This document shows positions 30,766-37,934 of a DNA stretch of 64,000 nucleotides, piece after piece; position 1 is the first letter of the stretch; every line of letters begins with the position of its first letter. Source of the DNA: Longimicrobium sp. (lineage in GTDB: Bacteria; Gemmatimonadota; Gemmatimonadetes; Longimicrobiales; Longimicrobiaceae); NCBI GenBank assembly GCA_036377595.1, contig DASUYB010000136.1, positions 1-64,000 of the forward strand, written 5' to 3'. A program made the translations under genes and the position numbers. The notes under the pieces were generated by a model. It worked only from the letters and a program-made list of their open reading frames with translations. It made no database searches and was not told the DNA's origin.

Positions 30766-31519
30766 GTGACGGAGATCGCTGAACGGCTTCGGCTCGGCCG
30801 CAAGGTGAACGTCGGCAGGAACGAGCGCCTCGCGTCGGTGATCGGCGGCGCGGGGGCTGGGGTTGATCGGCGCGCGGCAGCGGGGCATGGGCGGCGCGCT
30901 GCTGGGGCTGGCCGGGGCGTGGCTGATCGCCCGCGGCGCGAGCGGCCACTGCTTCGTGTACGACGCGCTGGACGTCGACACCGCTGACGACGCGTCACCC
31001 GAGCGGGGTGGCTTCGTCGCCGCGGAGAACGAGCCGGGCGTCAGCGTGCACGCCTCTATCACCGTCGACCGGCCGGCCGACGAGGTGTACGCCGCCTGGC
31101 GCGACTTCGAGCGCGCGCCGCGCTACATGGACCGCATCGCCCGCGTCCACGTCCTCGATCCCACGCGCTCGCGCTGGACGGCCACGGGGCCGATGGGGCG
31201 CTCGTGGACGTGGGAGAGCGAGGTGGTCGAGGACCGCGCGGGCGAGCTGATCGCCTGGGAGTCGCTTCCCGGCGCGGAACTCCCGAACCGCGGTTGGGTG
31301 CAGTTCCACCCCGCCGGCGCGGACGGGCGGCAGACCGAGGTGCGCTACTTCGTGGAGTTCGACCCGCCCGGCGGCGTGATCGGAGACGCCGTCGCGCGCG
31401 TCTTCCACGACGCGCCGAAGGAGATGATCCGCGGCGACCTGCGCCGCTTCCGCCAGATGGTGGAGGCGGAAGAGGTGGCCGCCCCCGCCGGCCGCGAGGC
31501 GGACGATGCCGAGGGATGA
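30766..31519 (+). pseudogene. DUF2892-SRPBCC gene interrupted by a one-base frameshift
   Basis: An AAGGAG site precedes the GTG at 30766, which opens the frame EIAERLRLGRKVNVGRNERL then ASVIGGAG. At the GGGGG run around 30850-30854 the sequence shifts; removing one G would read on as GLGLIGARQRGMGGALLGLAG and continue through the SRPBCC domain (GVSVHASITVDRPADEVYAAW to the stop). The intact 3' frame alone starts at an ATG at 30863. So this is a membrane-anchored START-like protein with its N-terminus split off. Sequencing error is a live alternative. It overlaps the next gene by 14 bp. Confidence 0.75.
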
Positions 31520-31997
31520 CCGTCCGCCGCCGGCGCTGCGCCGCCGCGACGTGGCGGAGACGGAGCGGCCGCGCCGCTATTCGCGCGCGGAGACGGTGGC
31601 CATCGTGCAGGGCGCCTGGTTCGCGGCCACGGGGATCTGGCCGTTCCTGTCGATGGAGACGTTCGAGGACGTCACCGGCCCCAAGGAGGACCGCTGGCTG
31701 GTGAAGACGGTCGGCGGGCTGGTGGCGGTGATCGGCGGCGCGCTGGTCTCCGCCGGGCTGCGGCGCCGGGTGACACCGGAGATCGCGGCGGTCGGCGCCG
31801 GCGCGGCCGCCGTGCTCGCGGGGATCGACGTGGTTTACACCGCGCGCCGCCGCATCCCGCCCGTGTACCTGGGCGACGCCGCGGCCGAGGGGCTGCTGAT
31901 CGCCGGCTGGGCCTCCGCCGCGCGGGAGCGCGAGGCGGCCGAGGACGACGGGGCGCCGCGCGGGAGGCGGCGGCGGCGCCGCGAGCGGGAGGGTTGA
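31506..31997 (+). CDS. Small membrane protein
   Basis: A 163-residue protein with an Arg-rich N-terminus, about four hydrophobic segments (WFAATGIWPFLSM near 38, VKTVGGLVAVIGGALVSAG near 66, IAAVGAGAAAVLAGIDVVY near 93, and AAEGLLIAGWAS near 125) and an Arg/Glu-rich tail. I do not know a function. It overlaps the SRPBCC gene by 14 bp and is followed by a clear terminator, so the two form a small unit. Confidence 0.7.
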   Translation: MPRDDRPPPALRRRDVAETERPRRYSRAETVAIVQGAWFAATGIWPFLSMETFEDVTGPKEDRWLVKTVGGLVAVIGGALVSAGLRRRVTPEIAAVGAGAAAVLAGIDVVYTARRRIPPVYLGDAAAEGLLIAGWASAAREREAAEDDGAPRGRRRRRREREG

Positions 31998-32038
31998 TTC
32001 CCGGTCCCGGAATTCAGCGGGCGCATCCACGCACCAGC

Positions 32039-32070
32039 GCGGCGGGCATCCCTCGGGGGATGCCCGCCGC
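32039..32070 (+). terminator. Terminator after the membrane protein
   Basis: GCGGCGGGCATCCC pairs exactly with GGGATGCCCGCCGC around TCGG, followed by GTTTCGC. Confidence 0.7.
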
Positions 32071-32297
32071 GTTTCGCGCTACGGGATGCCTCGCCGCTCC
32101 CCTGCTCCCGTCAGGGCCACCCTGTAGACCGTCCCACGGCGCATCACTCCATGCCGCGGTCCGTGGCGTTCGTACCAATCTCGTCCCCTTGCACGCCCCG
32201 TCGCGCGAACGTACCGCTGCGTCCGCCGTGATGCGGGCGCCGCCGCTCTCCGGACGGCCGCGGGCGGCGACGGAACCATCACCCGAAGGAGCGTGCC

Positions 32298-32639
32298 ATG
32301 AAAAACAAGATCTCTCTGGACCTCGACGCCCTGACGGTGGAGTCGTTCGAGATGGGAACGGACTTCCACTCCATGCTGGGCACGGTGGAAGGGCACCTGA
32401 GCCCCACCTGCAACACGCGCGCGGCGTGTAGCTGCGGCAGCGCCTGCGAGGGCACCTGCTTCAACACCTGCGACACGTGCGACGCGTCGTGCCTGGGCAC
32501 CTGCGGCACCTGCGCCGGCCAGAACACGTGCGGCGGCTCCACCTGCGTCGGGACCTGCGGCGAGGCCACCTGCGCGGCCAGTTGCTACGACACCTGCGGC
32601 ATCAGCTGCTTCGACACCTGCCCGCCGTGCCCGATGTGA
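32298..32639 (+). CDS. Cysteine-rich RiPP-like precursor peptide
   Basis: A 113-residue peptide preceded by a GAAGGAG site. The leader reads ISLDLDALTVESFEMG, then a short linker to about residue 36. The following 77 residues contain 19 cysteines, 15 of them directly after Thr or Ser (GTC, NTC, ASC and similar), with many Asp and Gly and almost no basic residues. Two downstream peptide genes share the leader motif L-x-L-D-x3-L-x-V-(E/D)-S-F but not the core. This is the organisation of RiPP precursors; Thr/Ser plus Cys would suit lanthionine chemistry. A metal-binding role is the main alternative. No modifying enzyme is in the window. Confidence 0.72.
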   Translation: MKNKISLDLDALTVESFEMGTDFHSMLGTVEGHLSPTCNTRAACSCGSACEGTCFNTCDTCDASCLGTCGTCAGQNTCGGSTCVGTCGEATCAASCYDTCGISCFDTCPPCPM

Positions 32640-32647
32640 CGCGCGAT

Positions 32648-32680
32648 GCCGGAGCCGCGGCCCCGTGCCGCGGCTCCGGC
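32648..32680 (+). terminator. Terminator after the Cys-rich peptide gene
   Basis: GCCGGAGCCGCGG pairs exactly with CCGCGGCTCCGGC, loop CCCCGTG, 8 bp after the stop. There is no strong T run. Confidence 0.65.
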
Positions 32681-32838
32681 ACTTCCGCCGCTCGCGCCGC
32701 AGATTCGTCGGGCTTGACAGGCATGCCGGGTCGATGTAGCTTTCGTCCACCAACACGTCAGGCGCAGCCGAGAGCGGGCACCGCAGTGGCGGAGCTCCAG
32801 CGAGTGCAAACTCGCCTTGGCTGCGCACGTGTTTTTGG

Positions 32839-33567
32839 TCATCTCGGCCAGATCTTCCCGCGGTACACCTGCCCCTCCACGCTCCCCCACAGCTCCTGCA
32901 CCGCCCGCGCCGACGGCGAGGTCTTGTCGCGGTCGCGATGAAACCGCTGGCAGATGTATGCGCAGCAGTCCGCCAGCTGCATCAGCCGGCTGTTGTGCGA
33001 GCGCACCCAGTGCACGTTGTCGATCACCCGCGTCAGCTCGATGGGGCTGTGGCCGAACGAGGTGCCCAGCTCCTTGTAGCGCGCCAGGTCTTCGATGAAC
33101 TGCTGCTCCATCTCCTTCTCGTCGTCCGACACGATCAGGCCGAACTCCCGCCGCGCGCGCAGGAAGCGCTCGATGGTCTCGACCAGGTAGATGAACGCGA
33201 GCTTGTGCGGGTGCATGGGCGCGCGGTAGCGCCTGGCCAGCCGCGCCTTGTCGATCCCCACCCACATCAGCTCCGCCCCGTGCCGCCCCGGCAGCGCGAG
33301 CAGGTCGCGGTACAGCTCGACGCGGTCGCCTGGGCGCATCCCCGCGCACGGCCCTTGGCCGCGGTAGAGGTCGCTCCCCTTGCACTCGAAGCCGGGGCGG
33401 CGGCAGTCGTCGCCGAAGCGGTCCACGAGGAGGGAGGTCGCGCCGTCCTCGAGCCTGCGTGCGCGGGTGCCGTGCACCGCCAGCCCCACGAGGAAGTAGG
33501 CGGTGCTGGTAGGGTGATCCAGGTGCAGACCCGTGTTGCCGGATCCGTCGAGCAGGATGACGTACAT
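32839..33567 (-). CDS. DUF3800-domain protein
   Basis: A 242-residue protein. The N-terminus MYVILLDGSGNTG takes the place of the family's usual Y-x-D-E-S-G opening, followed by YFLVGLAV. The late block LMQLADCCAYICQRFH is the family's closing motif, and VSDDEKEM supplies acidic residues mid-protein. The RNase-H-like fold has been proposed for DUF3800, with acidic active-site residues; here the first motif carries D but G replaces E. It lies opposite in orientation to the small peptide genes and separates the first from the other two. Its role, possibly defence- or mobile-element-related, is inferred. Confidence 0.75.
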   Translation of the reverse strand: MYVILLDGSGNTGLHLDHPTSTAYFLVGLAVHGTRARRLEDGATSLLVDRFGDDCRRPGFECKGSDLYRGQGPCAGMRPGDRVELYRDLLALPGRHGAELMWVGIDKARLARRYRAPMHPHKLAFIYLVETIERFLRARREFGLIVSDDEKEMEQQFIEDLARYKELGTSFGHSPIELTRVIDNVHWVRSHNSRLMQLADCCAYICQRFHRDRDKTSPSARAVQELWGSVEGQVYRGKIWPR

Positions 33568-33770
33568 GCGGCGGCATCATGGGCGAGAGCACGTGACGGT
33601 GGCGATGAGAGGCGCGCAGAGTACGTTTGCCCCGTTTGCTTTGCAAGCACTTTTCAAGGCACAGGAACAAAGACGCCACCGCTGGCACAGCGATCAATCC
33701 CTTCGCGCCGCGTTGGGGACGGAGTCACATTTCGTCCATCGCGCGCCCACATCGTCCTGTGCTCCGCGGG

Positions 33771-34123
33771 CGACGGCTCGTCCCACGTTCGTCGCGCGTC
33801 CGGCGAACAGGCCGCACCGTTCGCGTGCGGGTCCCGCTCGGCCGGAGATCTCCGGGTGCGGCGTGGGCCCGTCCACCCGAATCATGGAGCGTAGAGGATG
33901 AACAAGCTGTCGCTGGACGTCGAAGAGCTGCGGGTCGATTCCTTCGAAACCAACGAGCGCGCGGGCGATGACAGGGGATTCGCCTGGAGCGACGATTCCG
34001 TCTGCCCGACGACGGCGCCGTCGGATCGGCGGCCCTGCTACTGATCTTCACCGGCCCGGCGCGGCGGATGGACGGCGCGCCGGGTATCTGTTCGTGTCTC
34101 CCATGCGACGGCTCGTCCCACGA
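33771..34123 (+). repeat. Direct repeat upstream of peptides B and C
   Basis: CGACGGCTCGTCCCACG occurs at 33771-33787 and 34107-34123, 111 and 96 bp before the starts of peptides B and C. Less exact similarity continues downstream (GTCGCG..., GCACC-TTCGCG...), so the whole gene unit seems to have duplicated. Confidence 0.7.
33898..34044 (+). CDS. RiPP-like precursor peptide B (48 aa)
   Basis: A 48-residue ORF, too short for most gene callers. The leader LSLDVEELRVDSFETN matches peptides A and C, and the C-terminal part WSDDSVCPTTAPSDRR ends in PCY with only two cysteines. The same W-S-x-D-S-x-C-P-T segment appears in peptide C. The ATG follows a purine-rich GGAGCGTAGAGG. Upstream DNA shares a 17-bp repeat with that of peptide C. 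Precursor status is inferred from the leader. Confidence 0.65.
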   Translation: MNKLSLDVEELRVDSFETNERAGDDRGFAWSDDSVCPTTAPSDRRPCY

Positions 34124-34218
34124 CCGTCGCGGCGGGGGGCGGAGATGCGGCACCTTCGCGGTACGGGCCCGGTGAGCGTCCCTCGCCGGGTCCGCCCCAC
34201 CCGAGCCGCGGAGACGCG

Positions 34219-34389
34219 ATGAAGAGGCTGATGCTGGATCCCGACGACCTGCGGGTCGAATCGTTCGGCACCGGGCGCGAGGAGCGCGCGGTGCGCGGCC
34301 ACGAGTACAGCGGCGGCTGGAGCTGCGATTCCATCTGCCCCACGGTGACCGACCCCGAGCGCTGCTGCCGGACTCCGCGTCCGTACTGA
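34219..34389 (+). CDS. RiPP-like precursor peptide C (56 aa)
   Basis: A 56-residue ORF. The leader reads LMLDPDDLRVESFGTG; the core GGWSCDSICPTVTDPERCC holds four cysteines and several Thr/Ser, ending TPRPY. It is clearly paralogous to peptide B through leader, core segment and upstream DNA, and shares only the leader with the Cys-rich peptide. A perfect terminator hairpin lies 20 bp after the stop, supporting a real transcription unit. Confidence 0.67.
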   Translation: MKRLMLDPDDLRVESFGTGREERAVRGHEYSGGWSCDSICPTVTDPERCCRTPRPY

Positions 34390-34409
34390 TCGCGTCGCGG
34401 GCGGAGACG

Positions 34410-34444
34410 ACGATGCCCCCGCGGAGGCTCCGCGGGGGCATCGT
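34410..34444. terminator. Bidirectional 16-bp terminator
   Basis: ACGATGCCCCCGCGGA pairs exactly with TCCGCGGGGGCATCGT, loop GGC. It lies between peptide C and the convergent DEAD-box gene. Confidence 0.85.
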
Positions 34445-34465
34445 TGTCTCGTCACCATGCGATCG

Positions 34466-36244
34466 CTACTCGTCGCGCGGGGGGCGGCGGATGGTGCGCC
34501 GCGGGCCGCCGGGGCCGCGCGACCCGCCGCCGCCAGGGCCGCGCGGACCGCCGCCGGGGCGCCCGCCGCCCTCGCGGCCGCCGCGGAAGCCGCCGGGGCG
34601 CGGGCCCGCGCCGCGCGGTCCGCCCTCGCGCCCGCCTGGGCGGCGCGCGCGGTCGCCGCCGCGATCGTAGTCCACGCGCGCGCTGCGGCCCTTGATCGTG
34701 GTGCCGTTCACCGCGTCGATCACCCGCTGCGCGATGTCGGCGGGGACCTCGACGATCGAGAAGGTGTCGCGGATCTCGATCTTCCCCACGCTGCTCCCGG
34801 GGATGTCGGCCTCGCCGGCGATGGCGCCGACCAGGTCGCCGGCGCGAATGCCGTCGCGCTCGCCCACGCTCACGAACAGGCGCGCGAAGGCGGCCGGCGC
34901 TGCGCCCGCGGTGGACTCGCGCGGCGCGGGGCGTGTGGTGCGCGACGCGGCGGCGCTCGGCGCGGCGGCGGGCGCCGGCTCGGCGGACGGCGCCGGGGGA
35001 CGCTTGCGCAGTAGCGCGGCGGCCGCGGCGGCCACCTCGGCGGCGGTGAAGTCCTCGAACAGCGGCTCCAGCACCAGCATCTGCGCGCCCACGTCCTCTT
35101 CGCGGAGGGCGCGGCGCAGCTCCTGGCGGAAGCGGCGGATCTCGTCCGCGGCGCCCTGGCGCTCGCCGGTGATGCCGGCGGGGCTGGCGGCCAGCCCGGC
35201 GCGCTTCGCGATGTCGCGCAGGTGCGGCAGCTCGCGCGGCTGCACCAGCACGAACCCGGTGTGCTCGCCGCCGTGGCGCGCGCGCAGCGACTCCTCGTCG
35301 GGCGGCACGTCGAACGAGATCACCGTGCCCGAAGCGCCATCACTCAGCGCCTCGCCGGCGCCGACCACCACCACGTCGGCCTCGTCGTCGTCCGCGTCGC
35401 CCACCAGGAAGCCCCGCAGCGACAGCGCCTCGGCCACCTGCGCGGCGCGCTCCTCGGTGCGGCAGACGAGCACCGGCGGCGCCTCCCCATCTCCCCCGCC
35501 GCCGAGGAGACGGGCGACGGTGTCGATCTTCTCGCGCTCGCTGACGGGGACGTAGCCCACGACACCCGTCGCCTCCTGCGCCTCGGCCTCCGCGTCGGGG
35601 ACGGCGGGCTGCGTGGGATACTTGATCGCCCGCTTCACGCGGCGGTCGACCAGGTCCTGCACGCCGGGCGTGGTCTCCGCCGTCACGATCACGCGCTGCG
35701 CGGTGCGGGGGACGTTGTCGAACAGCGTCTCCAGCGACTCCCATTCGCCCAGCGCCTCGATGTCGCTGGCGCCGTCCACCACCACGGCCTCGACCGCGTC
35801 GAGCTTGACGCCCGAGGAACGGACCGCGTCCATCACCTGGCCCGGCGTGGCGACGAGCACGTCGGCCTCGCGCGGCTGCGTCCCCCAGCCGGGGCCGGAG
35901 ACGGTGACCACCAGCTCGGCCGCGTGGGCCACGGGGACGAGCGAAAGCGCGGTACGCTCGGCGTCCTCGGCGGTGGCGGTCAGCACCAGCACGCGCGTCC
36001 CCGCTGCCTCGGCATCACCCTCCTCGCCCTCGTCACCCTCGGCGCGCGGCTCGATGCGGTCGAGCACGCCCAGCCCGTACGCCAGCGTCTTTCCCGAGCC
36101 GCTGCCGGCGCGCGCGACGAGGTTGCCCTCGCGCCGCAGCACGGGGATGGCGGCCTGCTGGAGCGCCGTCGGGTGTTCGATTCCCTCCTCCTCGAGCACC
36201 ATCAGCAGCGGCTCGCGGAGCCCGAGGTCGTTGAACGAAGCCAT
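34466..36244 (-). CDS. Degenerate DEAD-box protein with DbpA-type RNA-binding tail
   Basis: A 592-residue protein built like a DEAD-box RNA helicase. The Q-motif region (HPTALQQAAIPVL) and Walker A (ARAGSGSGKT) are intact. Motif II reads VVVDGASD instead of V-x-D-E-A-D, motif III reads VTAETTPG instead of SAT, and no HRxGRxGR is recognisable in the second domain. Residues about 465-540 form a DbpA-like RNA-binding domain (RLFVSVGERDGIRAGDLVGA), followed by an RGG-rich tail. It is probably an RNA-binding protein with weak or no unwinding activity. The ATG at 36244 begins the family homology (MASFNDLGLREPLL). Confidence 0.85.
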   Translation of the reverse strand: MASFNDLGLREPLLMVLEEEGIEHPTALQQAAIPVLRREGNLVARAGSGSGKTLAYGLGVLDRIEPRAEGDEGEEGDAEAAGTRVLVLTATAEDAERTALSLVPVAHAAELVVTVSGPGWGTQPREADVLVATPGQVMDAVRSSGVKLDAVEAVVVDGASDIEALGEWESLETLFDNVPRTAQRVIVTAETTPGVQDLVDRRVKRAIKYPTQPAVPDAEAEAQEATGVVGYVPVSEREKIDTVARLLGGGGDGEAPPVLVCRTEERAAQVAEALSLRGFLVGDADDDEADVVVVGAGEALSDGASGTVISFDVPPDEESLRARHGGEHTGFVLVQPRELPHLRDIAKRAGLAASPAGITGERQGAADEIRRFRQELRRALREEDVGAQMLVLEPLFEDFTAAEVAAAAAALLRKRPPAPSAEPAPAAAPSAAASRTTRPAPRESTAGAAPAAFARLFVSVGERDGIRAGDLVGAIAGEADIPGSSVGKIEIRDTFSIVEVPADIAQRVIDAVNGTTIKGRSARVDYDRGGDRARRPGGREGGPRGAGPRPGGFRGGREGGGRPGGGPRGPGGGGSRGPGGPRRTIRRPPRDE

Positions 36245-36344
36245 GTTTGTTTCCGATCCGTCTGGTCCGGGTGCGCGTTGGTTTCTGAAGGGCGGCCAAT
36301 ATAGGGGACAGCAAGTATTCTGCCTACTGAGTGTTTGGAGACGA

Positions 36345-36457
36345 GTGCTGAGTGCCCAGTGCCCAGTGCCCAGTGCCCAGTGCGTTCGCACGAAACCTCC
36401 ACCGCGCTGAGTTCTCCCCTCCCCTGCGAAGCGGGGGAGGGGCCGGGGGAGGGGGCC
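36345..36457. repeat. Heptamer array plus C/G-rich box
   Basis: GTGCTGA and four GTGCCCA heptamers at about 36348-36382, then GCGCTGAGTTCTCCCCTC and the C/G-rich box to 36457. It lies upstream of the DEAD-box gene (minus) and the CoA-transferase gene (plus). Confidence 0.85.
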
Positions 36458-36560
36458 GTCCGCGGCCGCGCCGGGCTCCGTCAGCCATGGCCGATCCTTT
36501 CCCCGGAGCGACCGGGTTGCGCCGCGCGCTCAAGCCCGCCTATCGTCCGCCCCGCTGTCG

Positions 36561-36606
36561 CACTCAGCACTCAGCAAAGCACTCAGCACTCAGCACTCAG
36601 CACTCC
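36561..36606. repeat. CACTCAG heptamer array abutting a start codon
   Basis: Six to seven GCACTCA heptamers with one AAGC interruption, ending in CACTCC directly before the ATG of the CoA-transferase. The array occupies the place where a ribosome binding site would be; none is recognisable. Confidence 0.85.
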
Positions 36607-37770
36607 ATGACGAACTCCGGCCCGCTCGCCGGCCTTCGCGTACTCGACCTCAGCCGCGTGCTCGCGGGGCCGCTGTGCACCATGGTGCTCGGCGACCTGG
36701 GCGCGGACGTGGTCAAGGTCGAGCGCCCCGGCACCGGCGACGACACGCGCACCTGGGGGCCGCCGTGGGCCGAGGGTCCGGCCGGGCGCGAGGCCGCCTA
36801 CTACCTCTGCGCCAACCGCAACAAGCGCTCGGTGGCCGCGGACCTGAAGAGCGACGAGGGGCGGGCGCTCGTCCGCCGCCTGGCCGCCGACGCGGACGTG
36901 CTGGTGGAGAACTTCGCGCCGGGGACGCTGGAGCGAGCGGGGCTGGGGTACGACGAGCTCGCCGCCCTCAACCCGCGGCTGGTGTGGTGCAGCATCACCG
37001 GCTACGGCAGCGACGGGCCCGAGGCGGGGCGGCCCGGCTACGACTTCGCCGTGCAGGCGCGCGCCGGGTGGATGGCCATCACCGGCGAGCCGGAGGGGGA
37101 CCCGATGAAGGTGGGCGTCGCCATCGTCGACGTGCTCACCGGGCAGAACGCCGCCGTGGCCATCCTCGCCGCGCTGAGGGAGCGCGAGGCGAGCGGGCGC
37201 GGCCAGCGCATCGAGGTCACCCTCTTCGACAGCGCGCTCGCCGGGCTGATCAACGTCGCCCAGGCGGCGCTGGTCACCGGGCGCGAGCCGGCGCGCTGGG
37301 GGAACGCGCACGTCACCATCGTTCCCTACCAGACCTTCGACGCCTCCGATCGCCCGTTCGTCGTGGCCGTGGGGAACGACGCGCAGTGGCGGAAGCTCTG
37401 CGCGGCCATCGGCGCGGACGGGCTGGCGGCCGATCCCCGCTTCGCGGAGAACCCCGGGCGCGTGGAGCACCGCGCCGAGGTGGAGGCCGCGCTGGCGCCC
37501 GTCTTCCGCGCCCGCCCCGCCGCCGAGTGGCTCGCGGTCCTCGAGGCCGCCGGCATCCCCTGCAGCCCCGTGCAGACCGTCCGCGAGGCGCTCGCCGATC
37601 CGCTGCTGACGGAGCGCGGCGGCGCCTGGCCCGTCACCGGCGCAACTTTCGGGACGGTCGATACAGTTCCCTCGCCACTCCGCTTCTCGCGCACTCCGGC
37701 GTGCGTTCGCCATCCCCCGCCCGCTCTGGGTGAGCACACCGAGGCGATCAGGGTGAACGGCTGGGATTGA
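36607..37770 (+). CDS. CaiB/BaiF-family CoA-transferase
   Basis: A 387-residue class III CoA-transferase. The N-terminal block LAGLRVLDLSRVLAGPLCT, GDLGADVVKVERPGTGDDTR and the GYGSDGPEAGRPGYD segment with the expected nucleophilic Asp are clear, as is VEVTLFDS-like IEVTLFDSALAGL. Moves CoA between carboxylic acids through an Asp-linked intermediate; substrate unknown. The ATG at 36607 begins the homology, but the preceding DNA is a repeat array with no evident ribosome binding site. No acyl-CoA dehydrogenase or other partner is adjacent. Confidence 0.92.
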   Translation: MTNSGPLAGLRVLDLSRVLAGPLCTMVLGDLGADVVKVERPGTGDDTRTWGPPWAEGPAGREAAYYLCANRNKRSVAADLKSDEGRALVRRLAADADVLVENFAPGTLERAGLGYDELAALNPRLVWCSITGYGSDGPEAGRPGYDFAVQARAGWMAITGEPEGDPMKVGVAIVDVLTGQNAAVAILAALREREASGRGQRIEVTLFDSALAGLINVAQAALVTGREPARWGNAHVTIVPYQTFDASDRPFVVAVGNDAQWRKLCAAIGADGLAADPRFAENPGRVEHRAEVEAALAPVFRARPAAEWLAVLEAAGIPCSPVQTVREALADPLLTERGGAWPVTGATFGTVDTVPSPLRFSRTPACVRHPPPALGEHTEAIRVNGWD

Positions 37771-37934
37771 GCCCGCGCCGCGCCGAAATCCAATCTCTTA
37801 CGCCGTCTCCACGAACGTTCCGGGGGATGCCTTCGTGGCCGGCTTCTTGCGCCCTCTTCCGTATTACTCCCCGCCGCCCGGCATTCTCGTACCGGCGACG
37901 CCATCCGGCCATTTTGTTACCCCGCCCGGCCCCC

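Noticed and set aside
32039-32297. Promoter shared by all three peptide genes
   Set aside because: Only B and C share a clear upstream repeat; the similarity before peptide A (CCGTCCCACG, GTCGCGCGAACG) is too weak to claim.
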